The notes beneath the pieces were generated by a model, which searched no databases, was not told the DNA's origin, and saw nothing but the letters and a program-made list of their open reading frames with translations. A DNA stretch of 64,000 nt from Rhizobium pisi. GTDB taxonomy: Bacteria > Pseudomonadota > Alphaproteobacteria > Rhizobiales > Rhizobiaceae. Within the stretch, counting starts at the first letter, position 1. Each line of letters opens with the position of its first letter. Shown piece by piece: positions 55,564 through 64,000 of this stretch. The DNA is taken from the NCBI RefSeq assembly GCF_003938655.1, contig NZ_RJJT01000014.1:62001-126000 (forward strand). Direction: 5' to 3'. The position numbers and the translations under genes were made by a program.

Positions 55564-56733
55564 TCACAACGCCGCGTAGATTGCCTCGCGAAGATCGACC
55601 GTAAACTTGCCCCACATGCCCTCCAGCGTCGTGTTCGTCAGCGCGACGACGGTCAGCTCGTTGACCGGGTCGATGAACCAGCTGTGGCCGTAGACGCCGC
55701 CCCATTTCAGCGTGCCTTTAGGGAAGGGGACGCCCGCCTCGGCCGGATCGGTGATAACAGACCACCCGAAGCCGAAGCCGGAGCCGGGTTCATACTGCTG
55801 GCGGTGGCCGCCGGCTTGGTCCGTCGTCATCATCCTCACGGTTTCGCTCGAGAGCAGCGGTGCGCCGCCTTTGCGGATAGTTTCGAGTATGGCCAGGACG
55901 TCACCCGCTGTTCCCGCCATGCCAGCGCCGCCGGAATGATAGGAGGCGGAATCGAAGATGCGGTTCGGCGCGAAGCGGATAGGCCCCATCAGAGACATCA
56001 CCACCGCATTCTCGCCCATCAGTGCCGGTTCCGGTGAAGCATCCATGTAGGCGGCCGCCAGCCGGCCGCGGTCGCGAACCGAAAATGCGGTGTCGGCAAG
56101 CCCAAGCGGTCGCGTCACCAGTTCGGCGACGGCTTCACCCAGCGGCAGGCCGGTTTCCGCCTCGATTACGCCGCCGAGAACATCCATCGCAACGGAATAT
56201 TGCCAGTCGCTACCCGGCGTGAAGCGCAGTGGCACGCTGGCGATCCGCCGCAGGTTCTCGGCCAGCGGCAATCCCGGCTCATCGAGGCCGTCGGAAATAC
56301 CGGCACGGATATAAGGGCCGCCGTCCTCTTCGGAGAAACTGTAGCCGAGGCCTGATGTGTGGGTCAGCAGGTGGCGGATGCGGATGGTTGCTTCGCCGCC
56401 GTCAGGCAGCCTTGGCCGGAAGTCCGGCAGCCATCTCGTCACCGCGTCGTCGAGCCCGATTCTTGCTTGCTCCAGGAGCCGCATGGCGGCGATGGTGACG
56501 ATCGGCTTGGTGATGGAGGCGAGCCTGAAAATGGTGTCCTCGCGCATCGCCAAACCGTTTTCGCGATCGGCAAGGCCGGCGGCACGGCGATGGGCGATTT
56601 CTCCGTCGCGGGCGACGAGCACCACCGTTCCCACAAGCCGCTTATCGTCAAGTGCACTTGTGATTGTCGCGTCGACCGCCGCGGCAAGGGACGAATTCCT
56701 GTTGGCCTCTGCCTTTTCGAGGGGAAGACTCAT
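55564..56733 (-). CDS. Beta-lactamase-fold serine hydrolase
   Basis: A 389-aa class C beta-lactamase/esterase-family enzyme. The catalytic SxxK is SITK in LASITKPIV near residue 73. YSV in DWQYSVAMDVLG is at the second catalytic position. The usual KTG-box is replaced by a WGG/HSWFIDP-type element, as in esterases of this family. No signal peptide is visible. ATG at 56733 is chosen; the frame extends beyond to 57432 only through the TetR gene. Divergent TetR regulation is likely. Confidence 0.84.
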   Translation of the reverse strand: MSLPLEKAEANRNSSLAAAVDATITSALDDKRLVGTVVLVARDGEIAHRRAAGLADRENGLAMREDTIFRLASITKPIVTIAAMRLLEQARIGLDDAVTRWLPDFRPRLPDGGEATIRIRHLLTHTSGLGYSFSEEDGGPYIRAGISDGLDEPGLPLAENLRRIASVPLRFTPGSDWQYSVAMDVLGGVIEAETGLPLGEAVAELVTRPLGLADTAFSVRDRGRLAAAYMDASPEPALMGENAVVMSLMGPIRFAPNRIFDSASYHSGGAGMAGTAGDVLAILETIRKGGAPLLSSETVRMMTTDQAGGHRQQYEPGSGFGFGWSVITDPAEAGVPFPKGTLKWGGVYGHSWFIDPVNELTVVALTNTTLEGMWGKFTVDLREAIYAAL

Positions 56734-56752
56734 CAGATCAAACCTTCTATAA

Positions 56753-56812
56753 TCACAATGACCGTTCCTGAATATAGCAAATCGTTCAGAATTTCTAGAG
56801 TGACCATTGTGA
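56753..56812. promoter_or_regulatory. Candidate TetR operator region
   Basis: The gap between the hydrolase and TetR starts holds an inverted repeat TCACAATG (56753-56760) / CATTGTGA (56805-56812) with 44 bases between. A shorter CTGAA/TTCAG pair lies within (56768-56789). The 75-bp divergent space fits shared repression. Which element is the operator cannot be decided from sequence. Confidence 0.42.
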
Positions 56813-57441
56813 AAAATAGCGTTGACGTGAAAAATCCTGCCGCCCGCCGCCGTGGCCGCCCGCCCGCGTTCGACCGCGAGACGGTTCTGGCGGCTGCCCG
56901 CGAGACCTTCTGGGCGCATGGATATGAAGGTGCCTCGATCGCCGATCTCACCGCTGCCATGGGTATCACGCCGCAGAGCCTCTATGCCGCCTTCAGCTCG
57001 AAGGCCGATCTCTATCGGGCGGCGTTGCAGCAATACAGAAGACTGGGCACTGACACTTTTTCCGCCCTCGGCGAGCCGATCGACACCGTCTCCGCGTTCG
57101 AGCGTATATTGCGCGGCTCGGCCGCGATCTTTTCGGCGCCGGAACATCCGAAAGGCTGCATGATCTCGACGGCGGTGCTGAACTGCGCCAGCGAGAACGA
57201 CGATATTGCCGATCACGTTGCGACGCTGCGCAGCCAGTCGCTGGATGCCTTTACGGCAAGAATCGAGCGCGGCATCCGAGAAGGTGACATGCAGGCCGGG
57301 ACCAACGCGCGCGCGCTGGCGCGCTTCCTCGGCGCTATCGTGCAGGGGATGTCGGTGCAGGCGAGGGACGGGGCATCCCTTGAGGAATTGCTCGATGTGG
57401 CGGATCTCGCCATCGCCGAAGTCGCCCGCCACCGCGCCTGA
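56809..57441 (+). CDS. TetR-family transcription regulator
   Basis: A TetR regulator of about 210 aa. The N-terminal helix-turn-helix reads FWAHGYEGASIADLTAAMG then ITPQSLYAAFSSKADLYR. The C-terminal ligand domain includes GCMISTAVLN, as in AcrR/NemR-like members. The start is uncertain: GTG at 56809 is preferred because starting at ATG 56758 leaves only 24 bp between divergent start codons. It is a candidate repressor of the divergent serine hydrolase. Confidence 0.84.
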   Translation: MKNSVDVKNPAARRRGRPPAFDRETVLAAARETFWAHGYEGASIADLTAAMGITPQSLYAAFSSKADLYRAALQQYRRLGTDTFSALGEPIDTVSAFERILRGSAAIFSAPEHPKGCMISTAVLNCASENDDIADHVATLRSQSLDAFTARIERGIREGDMQAGTNARALARFLGAIVQGMSVQARDGASLEELLDVADLAIAEVARHRA

Positions 57442-57447
57442 AATCGA

Positions 57448-57480
57448 AAAGGCCCGGCATAGGCTGCCGGGCCTTTCATC
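57448..57480. terminator. Bidirectional terminator, tetR / periplasmic protein
   Basis: Arms AAAGGCCCGGCA (57450-57461) and TGCCGGGCCTTT (57467-57478) with a five-base loop lie between the two convergent genes. T-runs are short on both sides. Confidence 0.8.
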
Positions 57481-57495
57481 GCGAGATCGAAGCGA

Positions 57496-58683
57496 TCAGT
57501 CGTTGGCCGAAACCTTGACGCCGAGCACCTGCGGCAGCGTGTTCGGAGCGCCCATGGCGGCGCCGACGATCGTCGGGAACGGCACCGGCTTCTCAGGGGC
57601 GGCGCTCACCGTCAGGCTCTTCGGGTCGTCCAGGAACGTGTTGACGGCGGCCGACACGGCATTCTGCAGCTCCGGGATATTTAACTGCGCCAGCATGATC
57701 GGCGTCATCGCCTTCAGCGAATCCGCCATCTGCTTGCCGGACATGTTCTGCTGCGAACCGGCATAGTCGAGCGCGCGCTTGGTGATCGAAGCGTCTTCGA
57801 AGCGCACCTTCGCCCCTTCGAAGGACAATTGCTGCATCAGGCCGAGCATGGCAAGGCCGAGCGCCTGCTGCGACTGTTCCTTGTTCGCACCGGCTTCGGA
57901 TTCCTTCATCGCATCCTGCATCGATTTCATGAAGGCCATCGTGTAGCCCGAGATCTTGAAGCCGAGATTGAGCTTGCCGATGTTGGTGAAGTCGAAGGCG
58001 AATTCCGAAATATCGATCGTGCCGGGTGCAAGTTCCCATGCGCCCTTCATGGTGATGTCGCCCTGGACGTGCTGCAGCGCGAGCTTTTCGATCGCGTCCT
58101 TGCTCTGCGCATCCTCGGCCTTGCTGAGGTCGGCCTTTATGCTCTTGAAGGCGCCGTCGAAATCGAAGCCGGATTCGTCCTCGCGCAGCGTCAGGTTCAT
58201 GTCGCTTTCGAGCACGGAGAATACTTCCGCGCCGTCCTTGACCACCTTCAGCGGGCCGGTATGGGCGGTTTCATAGAGCATCATGGTATCGAGCGTATCA
58301 CCGCCAGCCGTTGCCGGGACCGAGATGCCGCCGAGGGTCAGTCCCTCCGCGGTCACCGTGACGCCGTCTTGCGTCTTGTTGATGTCGGGGAAGGCGGCTT
58401 CTTCGATATAATAGCCGCCATCCTCGTCTTCTTCGACGCCGGAGAGGGTGACTTCGCCGATGGGCAGGGTTTCGCCGCCGGTCGGCTTGACGGTGACATT
58501 CTTCAAGGTCACGGTCGTGCCGTCGATATCGATGTTCTCAGCCGCAATCGTCCCGCCCTGAGCGGCATAGGCGGCATTGAGCTTCTTCAGCAGATCGGTA
58601 CCGTCGAGAGCGAAAGCCGAGCCGGCGAGCGAGAAAAAGGCTGCGCCCGACAGCATCAGCCGCGTTGTCCGGGAAATGTTCAT
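57496..58683 (-). CDS. Conserved-type periplasmic protein of unknown function
   Basis: A 395-aa exported protein with signal peptide MNISRTTRLMLSGAAFFSLAG, likely cleaved after AFA. The mature part is beta-rich and acidic, with repeats of the type GTTVTLKNVTVKP and VTAEGLTLGGISVP, then an amphipathic middle (FKSIKADLSKAEDAQ). I do not recognise the family. It stands alone, ending at a terminator shared with tetR. Length and exported character suggest an envelope role. Confidence 0.72.
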   Translation of the reverse strand: MNISRTTRLMLSGAAFFSLAGSAFALDGTDLLKKLNAAYAAQGGTIAAENIDIDGTTVTLKNVTVKPTGGETLPIGEVTLSGVEEDEDGGYYIEEAAFPDINKTQDGVTVTAEGLTLGGISVPATAGGDTLDTMMLYETAHTGPLKVVKDGAEVFSVLESDMNLTLREDESGFDFDGAFKSIKADLSKAEDAQSKDAIEKLALQHVQGDITMKGAWELAPGTIDISEFAFDFTNIGKLNLGFKISGYTMAFMKSMQDAMKESEAGANKEQSQQALGLAMLGLMQQLSFEGAKVRFEDASITKRALDYAGSQQNMSGKQMADSLKAMTPIMLAQLNIPELQNAVSAAVNTFLDDPKSLTVSAAPEKPVPFPTIVGAAMGAPNTLPQVLGVKVSAND

Positions 58684-58917
58684 GGGGTGATTCCTCTGGT
58701 GGCGTGTGGCGGTTGGAAATCTGCAGTTACGCTACTACGGATTGGGCTCGCTTTATATTTGCGGACTTCTAAATTTCTGTTGAAAGGAACGGCAAACGAA
58801 GTCCAAATTGCGGCGGAACGTTTGTCTCATCCTTTGATGTCACTCCCAAGACTTCATCCACAGCTGCAATGGCCCGGATTCCTTGCCCCCCGGCCTCTTC
58901 TGGGCTAGTCAAGACCC

Positions 58918-61173
58918 ATGGGACAAGAGATTTTGCCGCCTTCGGGCGGAGACGACGATCACATCCAACCGGTCGACCTCAAGGCGGCGCTCGAGCAGCG
59001 TTATCTCGCCTATGCGCTGTCGACCATCATGCATCGCGCCCTGCCTGACGTGCGCGACGGACTGAAGCCCGTCCATCGCCGCATCGTCTATGCGATGAAC
59101 GAAATGGGATTGAGGCCGACTTCGGCCTTCCGGAAATGCGCCAAGATCGTTGGCGAGGTGATGGGTAACTACCATCCGCACGGCGACCAGTCGATCTACG
59201 ACGCGCTTGCCCGTCTCGCCCAGGATTTTTCGCAGCGCTACACTCTGGTCAACGGTCAGGGCAATTTCGGCAATATCGACGGCGACAGCCCCGCCGCCAT
59301 GCGTTACACCGAATCGAAGATGACGGCGGTCTCCGAACTGCTGCTCGAAGGCATCGATCAGGATGCCGTCGATTTCCGCGATACCTACGACGAATCCAAT
59401 TCCGAGCCGGTCGTTCTTCCCGGCGCCTTCCCGAACCTGCTTGCCAACGGCTCCTCCGGCATCGCCGTCGGCATGGCGACCTCGATCCCGTCGCACAATG
59501 CCCATGAGCTTTGCGACGCGGCCCTGCACCTGATCAAGCATCCCGATGCGACCGTCGAAAAGCTCGTCGAATTCATTCCCGGCCCGGATTTCCCGACCGG
59601 CGGCATCATCATCGACAACCGCGACAGCATCATCGAGAGCTACCGCACCGGCCGCGGCGGTTTCCGAGTGCGGGCGAGGTGGCAGACGGAGGATCTCGGC
59701 CGCGGCGGCTATCAGATCGTCATTACCGAAATTCCCTTCCAGGTTCAGAAATCGCGGCTGATCGAGAAGATCGCCGAGCTGCTGATCGCCCGCAAGCTGC
59801 CGCTGCTCGAAGACATCCGCGACGAATCGGCCGAGGATATCCGCGTTGTGCTGGTGCCGAAGAGCCGCAGCGTCGATCCGACGATCCTGATGGAATCGAT
59901 GTTCAAGCTGACGGAGCTCGAAAGCCGCTTCCCGCTGAACATGAACGTTCTCTCCATGGGTCGCATTCCCAGGGTCATGGCGCTGAACGAAGTGCTGAAG
60001 GAGTGGTTGGATCACCGCCGCGAGGTTCTGCAGCGTCGTTCGCGTTTCCGCCTGGCGGCGATCGACAGACGCCTCGAAATTCTCGGCGGTCTTCTGATCG
60101 CCTATCTCAACATCGATGAAGTGATCCGGATCATTCGCGAGGAGGACGAGCCCAAGCCCGTCATGATGGCGCGATGGGATCTGACCGACAATCAGGTCGA
60201 GGCGATCCTGAACATGCGGCTGCGCGCCTTGCGCAAGCTCGAAGAATTCGAGATCCGCAAGGAGTTCGACGAACTCACCAAGGAAAAGGGCGAGATCGAG
60301 GCGCTGCTTGCCTCCGACGACAAGCAGTGGCAGACGGTCGCCTGGGAAATCGGCGAGGTGAAGAAGAAATTTGCCAAGGCGACCGAGGTCGGCCGCCGCC
60401 GCACCCAGTTCGCCGACGCGCCCGAAGCCGACGAGGAAGCGATCCAGCAGGCGATGATCGAGAAGGAACCGATCACCGTCGTCATTTCCGAAAAGGGCTG
60501 GATCCGCGCATTGAAGGGCCATATTGCCGATACGGCGACGCTGACCTTCAAGGAAGGCGATGGCTTGAGGTTGGCCTTCCCGGCGCAGACGACGGACAAG
60601 ATCCTGATTGTCACGACAGGCGGCAAGGCCTTCACGCTCGGTGGCGACAAGCTGCCGGGTGGCCGCGGCCACGGCGAGCCGCTGCGCATCATGGTCGACA
60701 TGGATAACGACCAGGCGGTGCTGACCGCTTTCGTCCATGACCCCTCGCGCAAGCAGCTGATCGTCTCGACTGCCGGCAACGGCTTCGTCGTTCCCGAGGC
60801 CGAGCTGGTCGCCAATACGCGCAAGGGCAAGCAGATCATGAACGTCGCGCTGCCCGAGGAAACCCAGCTGCTCGTGCCCGTCAACGGCGACCATGTCGCC
60901 GTCGTCGGCGAAAACCGCAAGCTGCTGGTTTTCCCGCTGGTGCAGGTGCCGGAAATGTCGCGCGGCAAGGGCGTGCGCCTGCAGCGCTACAAGGACGGTG
61001 GCATTTCCGACGTCCGCTGCTTCGCGATATCAGACGGCCTCGTCTGGGAAGACAGCGCGGGCCGCACCTTCACGAAAAACAAGGACGAGCTCGCCGAGTG
61101 GCTGGCCGATCGCGCCACCGCCGGCCGCACCGTGCCGAAGGGTTTTCCGCGCAGCGGCAAATTCACCGGGTAA
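58918..61173 (+). CDS. parC: DNA topoisomerase IV subunit A
   Basis: ParC (751 aa) carries the DNA-cleaving tyrosine, in [11 protein letters not shown] near residue 125. The N-terminal [20 protein letters not shown] is the family start, [12 protein letters not shown] is the quinolone-contact helix region, and a C-terminal beta-pinwheel follows. Length and the shorter C-terminal domain favour ParC over GyrA. The ATG lacks a strong ribosome-binding site. A partial rhizobial repeat follows its stop. Confidence 0.94.
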   Translation: MGQEILPPSGGDDDHIQPVDLKAALEQRYLAYALSTIMHRALPDVRDGLKPVHRRIVYAMNEMGLRPTSAFRKCAKIVGEVMGNYHPHGDQSIYDALARLAQDFSQRYTLVNGQGNFGNIDGDSPAAMRYTESKMTAVSELLLEGIDQDAVDFRDTYDESNSEPVVLPGAFPNLLANGSSGIAVGMATSIPSHNAHELCDAALHLIKHPDATVEKLVEFIPGPDFPTGGIIIDNRDSIIESYRTGRGGFRVRARWQTEDLGRGGYQIVITEIPFQVQKSRLIEKIAELLIARKLPLLEDIRDESAEDIRVVLVPKSRSVDPTILMESMFKLTELESRFPLNMNVLSMGRIPRVMALNEVLKEWLDHRREVLQRRSRFRLAAIDRRLEILGGLLIAYLNIDEVIRIIREEDEPKPVMMARWDLTDNQVEAILNMRLRALRKLEEFEIRKEFDELTKEKGEIEALLASDDKQWQTVAWEIGEVKKKFAKATEVGRRRTQFADAPEADEEAIQQAMIEKEPITVVISEKGWIRALKGHIADTATLTFKEGDGLRLAFPAQTTDKILIVTTGGKAFTLGGDKLPGGRGHGEPLRIMVDMDNDQAVLTAFVHDPSRKQLIVSTAGNGFVVPEAELVANTRKGKQIMNVALPEETQLLVPVNGDHVAVVGENRKLLVFPLVQVPEMSRGKGVRLQRYKDGGISDVRCFAISDGLVWEDSAGRTFTKNKDELAEWLADRATAGRTVPKGFPRSGKFTG

Positions 61174-61178
61174 GCTTT

Positions 61179-61226
61179 TATAGCGCCGCGCGTCTTCTCA
61201 GGGGCGCGGAGGAAGCTGCAATGCAG
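61179..61226. repeat. Dispersed rhizobial intergenic repeat, copy C (degraded)
   Basis: It begins tatagcgccgcgcgtctt then ctcaggggcgcggaggaagctgc, matching the first half of copies A and B but with several changes. Only about 48 bp is recognisable. It lies just after parC. Confidence 0.6.
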
Positions 61227-61378
61227 TAAATTCCGCGCTCGGCTCTTGGCGTGTGCGGGAACTCCTCTATCTCATTCCTGTTACCAAAAATAAGAGAAGG
61301 CCGCTTCCGAGGCTGGCGGAATGGCCGAAGTGCATGTGCGCTCAGGGAACGGCGCGCGCCTTTACCGGAGGAAAATCG

Positions 61379-61840
61379 ATGTCAGCCAGCACCATCAAAT
61401 TGCATGTCAGCCACACCTACAGAGCCCCGCCCGCCGTCGTCTACGATGCCTGGCTCAACCCCGAAATCGCCCGGCGTTTCCTGTTTGCGACCGATGACGG
61501 CCATGTCATCCGCGCCGAAATCGATCCGCATGTCGGCGGCCGCTTCCTCGTCGTCGACCGCCGCCCGACCGGCGATGCCTTCCATCAGGGGGTTTTCCTG
61601 GAACTGAAGCGTCCTCGGCACATGGCCTTCAGCTTTTCCGTCGAGGACCACGACCACAATTGCGACCGTGTCGAAATCGACATCGAACCTCTCGGCGGCG
61701 GCAGTCGTCTGACACTGACTCACGAAATGTGCGCCGAATGGGCCGAACACGAGGAAAAGACCCGGCAAGGCTGGGCTCATGTGGTTGAAGGGCTCGCCAG
61801 GGAGCTGGAACAGCAGCAGCAGTTGAAGGCTACGGGTTGA
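61379..61840 (+). CDS. AHSA1/SRPBCC-domain protein
   Basis: A 153-aa START-like (SRPBCC, AHSA1) protein. It begins MSASTIKLHVSHTYRAPP and contains VYDAWLNPEIARRFLF, GGRFLVVDRR and FHQGVFLELKRP, then LTLTHEMCAEWAEH. The family binds hydrophobic ligands; none can be named. ATG at 61379 has GGAGG seven bases upstream. Its end overlaps the Doc gene on the other strand by 11 bases. Confidence 0.85.
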   Translation: MSASTIKLHVSHTYRAPPAVVYDAWLNPEIARRFLFATDDGHVIRAEIDPHVGGRFLVVDRRPTGDAFHQGVFLELKRPRHMAFSFSVEDHDHNCDRVEIDIEPLGGGSRLTLTHEMCAEWAEHEEKTRQGWAHVVEGLARELEQQQQLKATG

Positions 61841-62219
61841 GTGGCACGCTGAAATCCCGAAGGAAGCGGGTCGCACCGTCCTCGTCGATCTCGCCTGATG
61901 CGACGGCAAGAACGAAAGTGTAGAGATTGGCATCGGTCGTTTCGATCTCGTAGCCGTTTTCGAGAAGGAATACGCCCGCGGTGACGATCGCTATCCGCTT
62001 GTTGCCGTCGACAAACGCGTGGTTGCGGGCAAGGCCGAAAAGATATGCGGCGGCGAGTTCGATGACGTCGTCGCAGCCGTAATTTGCCTTATACATTGGC
62101 CGGCCAAGGGCGGACTCCAGCGCACCTTCATCACGCAGTCCGGCGAGTCCACCGAAGCGCTCGATCTGTATCTTCTGCAGACTCTCCACCAATGGTCTCG
62201 TTAGGAACCTGAAGGCCAT
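61830..62219 (-). CDS. Doc/Fic-family toxin
   Basis: A 129-aa Doc-type protein. The catalytic Fic motif is HAFVDGNKR near residue 70, with intact His, Asp and Lys/Arg pattern. Doc phosphorylates EF-Tu in phage P1, inhibiting translation; the same is inferred here. Its ATG overlaps the antitoxin stop by one base (TAATG), giving coupled translation. The C-terminus overlaps the AHSA1 gene end. Confidence 0.88.
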   Translation of the reverse strand: MAFRFLTRPLVESLQKIQIERFGGLAGLRDEGALESALGRPMYKANYGCDDVIELAAAYLFGLARNHAFVDGNKRIAIVTAGVFLLENGYEIETTDANLYTFVLAVASGEIDEDGATRFLRDFSVPLNP

Positions 62220-62440
62220 TATTCGGCCAGCTTTTTCAAGGCGACCTTATACTTGTCCATGAAATAACGTGCTGCCTCGAGCTGGCGAGACAAATCCTCA
62301 TCGACCGGCTTCATATTGATGCCGCCGTTTTCCATCTGCAGTTCCAGTGAATCGCCCGTCTTCAATCCAAGACGGTCGAGAACCTCCTTGGGGATAATAA
62401 TACCGTCGGAATTGCCGATCTTGCGGATCGTGACGTTCAT
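62219..62440 (-). CDS. AbrB/MazE-type antitoxin
   Basis: A 73-aa swapped-hairpin AbrB-fold DNA-binding protein. It begins MNVTIRKIGNSDGIIIPKEV and continues LDRLGLKTGDSLELQ, the AbrB core. The C-terminal tail (DLSRQLEAARYFMDKYKVAL) probably wraps and inhibits Doc. It is the upstream gene of a two-gene module and is likely the autorepressor; a palindrome and promoter lie just upstream. Confidence 0.87.
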   Translation of the reverse strand: MNVTIRKIGNSDGIIIPKEVLDRLGLKTGDSLELQMENGGINMKPVDEDLSRQLEAARYFMDKYKVALKKLAE

Positions 62441-62466
62441 CGCTTCATCCTTCGCGTGGTAACGGA

Positions 62467-62495
62467 GTTATAACAGAGGGACGAGCAGGCGACAA
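62467..62495 (-). promoter_or_regulatory. Candidate promoter/operator of antitoxin-toxin pair
   Basis: On the minus strand TTGTCG (62490-62495), a 16-bp spacer and TTATAA (62468-62473) form a promoter. The -10 is inside the palindrome GTTATAAC (62467-62474), so binding there by the AbrB-type antitoxin would repress it. Confidence 0.45.
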
Positions 62496-62498
62496 TAT

Positions 62499-63377
62499 CT
62501 ATCCCGCCATTTGCCTGATGCTTTTTCTCCGCACCATCCATGCAGAATGCGCTGCGATCGCCGCCACCAGGATGCCGCCGCCGAGGAGTGTCATCGTCGC
62601 CGGCGTTTCTGCAAGAATCAGCCAGACCCAGATCGGTGCAAGCACCGTTTCGAGCAGGTAGAACATGCCGACTTCAGGGCCGGAGAGGTAACGCGGGCCG
62701 GTCGCCAGGCACCAGAAGGCGAGCGGCATCATGACCGCGCCGTTGAGGACGATCCAGGCGGGATGTGCGATCGAAAAACCGCCCGCCGGCATGAGGGCGA
62801 TCAAACCGACCGTCGCCGGCAGCACCGTCGAAAGCAGCGAGACGAAGCCCATTTCACTGCCGGAGGCGCGGCTGATGGTGATGGCGGCTGCGATGATAAA
62901 GGCGGTCAGCAACGCCATGGCGTCGCCGAAGAGATGTCCGCCCGAAAGCCCATCGCGCACGATCAGGCCGACGCCGAAGATCATCGCCGCCATGGCGATC
63001 AGCGTTGCTGCCGCCGGCCGTTCCTTGAGGAAGATCCAGGAAAGCAGGGCGGCGAACATCGGATTGAAGGCGACGATGAAAACCACATTGGCGGTCGAGG
63101 TGTTGAAGACCGCTAGAAGAAAGATCACCGTTGTCAGGCCGTAGAGCACACCGGTGATGAGCCCCGGCCAGCCTGGTACGAGCAGCGGCCAGCGCCCGTT
63201 GGCGATCCGCAGCACTGCGGCAACCACCAACGTCACGACAAGGGTCGCGATGCTTCTCGCTGCAAGGATCGACCACAGCTCGCCATCGGCAAGCCTCGTG
63301 AGCGGGATATCCACGGAAAGTGCCAGCCCGCCGATCGCCGTCAGCAGCAGGCCCTTCCGATGGTTGGTGGGGAACAT
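62499..63377 (-). CDS. EamA/DMT-family transporter
   Basis: A 292-aa drug/metabolite transporter with about ten helices in two EamA repeats. It begins MFPTNHRKGLLLTAIGG, the first repeat ends near AAMIFGVGLIV, and the second includes GPEVGMFYLLETVLAPIWVWL, a well-known conserved element of the second EamA domain. The substrate is unknown. Its ATG immediately follows the bpt stop (TGA-ATG), so it is coupled to bpt. Confidence 0.87.
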   Translation of the reverse strand: MFPTNHRKGLLLTAIGGLALSVDIPLTRLADGELWSILAARSIATLVVTLVVAAVLRIANGRWPLLVPGWPGLITGVLYGLTTVIFLLAVFNTSTANVVFIVAFNPMFAALLSWIFLKERPAAATLIAMAAMIFGVGLIVRDGLSGGHLFGDAMALLTAFIIAAAITISRASGSEMGFVSLLSTVLPATVGLIALMPAGGFSIAHPAWIVLNGAVMMPLAFWCLATGPRYLSGPEVGMFYLLETVLAPIWVWLILAETPATMTLLGGGILVAAIAAHSAWMVRRKSIRQMAG

Positions 63378-64000
63378 TCAGTCGTGGGTACTCTCGGGCA
63401 TGGATGCGGGATCGAAACGTTCCCAGCCGCGCGGGGTCAGATGTTCCTGCGGCTGGAAGCGCGTCTTGTAATCCATCTTCCGCGATCCTTGCACCCAGTA
63501 TCCGAGATAGACATGCGGCAGGCCGAGCGCTTTCGTGCGCCTGACATGGTCGAGAATCATGAAGGTGCCGAGCGAGCGCCGCTCGAGCGCCGGGTTGAAA
63601 TAGGAATAGACCATCGACAGCCCGTCGCTCATCGTATCGGTCAACGCCGCGGCAAGCAGCTCGCCCTTCGGCCGCTGCTCCAGCCCGGAGCCTTCCTCGC
63701 GTCGGCGATATTCGATGATTCTCGTGTTCACATGCGTGTCTTCGACCATGATCGCATAGTCGAGCACGGTCATATCGGACATGCCGCCCTGCTGGTGGCG
63801 AAAATCGAGATAGCGTCGGAAGAGCGAATATTGCTCGCTGGAAGGCTGGGCTGCGAATTCGGTGGCGATGACATCCGAATTGGCGGCGAGCACCCGCTTC
63901 ATCGATTTCGTCGGCTCGAATTCCTGGGCGAGAATTCGTACGGAAACGCAGGCGCGACAGGATTCGCAGGCCGGGCGATAGGCGATGTTCTGTGAACGGC
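63378..64000 (-). CDS. bpt: Leucyl/aspartyl-tRNA-protein transferase, 3' part
   Basis: The C-terminal 206 residues of Bpt, which adds leucine to N-terminal Asp/Glu of proteins for N-end-rule degradation. The frame is open to the right edge. Visible are [16 protein letters not shown] with clustered cysteines, then [18 protein letters not shown] and [18 protein letters not shown]. The start lies beyond the window. The EamA transporter follows immediately. Confidence 0.93.
   Translation of the reverse strand, partial: RSQNIAYRPACESCRACVSVRILAQEFEPTKSMKRVLAANSDVIATEFAAQPSSEQYSLFRRYLDFRHQQGGMSDMTVLDYAIMVEDTHVNTRIIEYRRREEGSGLEQRPKGELLAAALTDTMSDGLSMVYSYFNPALERRSLGTFMILDHVRRTKALGLPHVYLGYWVQGSRKMDYKTRFQPQEHLTPRGWERFDPASMPESTHD

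Noticed and set aside
56734-57432. N-terminal extension of the serine hydrolase through the TetR gene
   Set aside because: The added 233 residues are opposite tetR and have no family similarity. The hydrolase starts convincingly at 56733.
58909-60894. Very long antisense frame opposite parC, and similar ones opposite ppk and the molybdopterin gene
   Set aside because: The sense strand carries intact family motifs throughout. The antisense products are Arg/Gly/Asp-rich with no domain pattern, as expected from codon bias.
61310-61360. tRNA-like string ggcggaatggccgaag before the AHSA1 gene
   Set aside because: It resembles the start of some tRNAs, but no anticodon arm, T-arm or acceptor complement can be folded in the following 90 bases.

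Overview
The window is an ordinary, gene-dense stretch of alphaproteobacterial chromosome, most probably from Rhizobium of the R. leguminosarum / R. etli group. The reasons are the high GC with GC-ending codons, the order acpP-fabF-mltG-yicC-gmk, a dedicated hdaA behind a PerM-type permease, a surA-type gene behind the lptF-lptG-lptD genes, a galactose/arabinose 1-dehydrogenase of the rhizobial type, and several short intergenic palindromic repeats of a kind familiar in rhizobia. Genus is inferred from family recognition, not from a database search. I see no rRNA, tRNA, CRISPR array, insertion sequence or prophage.

Layout. 1-4525 (+): end of acpP, then fabF, mltG, a YicC-type nuclease and gmk. 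4522-12097 (-): an envelope and housekeeping run lptF-lptG-lptD, a SurA-like chaperone, pdxA and rsmA, headed further upstream by a PAP2 phosphatase. 13116-15055 (+): pepA and holC. 15065-23496 (-): single genes including a GrpB-family protein, sugar dehydrogenase, S9 peptidase, NodB-type deacetylase lipoprotein, ABC-F ATPase, degenerate GGDEF protein and DinB-fold protein. 23632-24825 (+): a glutathione transferase and ndk. 24914-26921: a CGNR regulator plus lipoprotein facing an orphan LivH-type permease across a 42-bp palindrome. 26922-31504 (-): moaE, an inverted-repeat element, moaD, pgsA, uvrC and a FolM-like reductase. 31870-36956: an Omp25-like porin, a glutathione transferase, rlmJ, a molybdopterin oxidoreductase and a NudK-like hydrolase. 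37026-38956 (-): a PadR regulator and flavin monooxygenase. 39187-42094: an orphan phnM facing purM-purN. 42341-47974 (+): perM-hdaA then ppk-ppx. 48084-53445 (-): a phytase-like esterase, membrane adenylate cyclase, rnd and a multicopper oxidase. 53697-58683: aspS, a serine hydrolase/TetR divergent pair and an unknown periplasmic protein. 58918-64000: parC, an AHSA1 protein, a Doc/AbrB toxin-antitoxin pair, an EamA transporter and the end of bpt.

Functional links. Fatty-acid synthesis, peptidoglycan chain termination, LPS export and outer-membrane chaperoning lie close together in the first 13 kb. Molybdenum cofactor genes (moaD, moaE) and a molybdopterin enzyme occur in the same window but in separate operons. 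Two sites resembling PhoB boxes lie before ppk-ppx and before phnM, suggesting a small phosphate-starvation component. The best candidates for undescribed regulation are three local circuits with visible operators: CGNR/lipoprotein/permease, PadR/flavin monooxygenase and TetR/serine hydrolase. I found no clearly new multi-gene system; the CGNR-permease locus comes closest.
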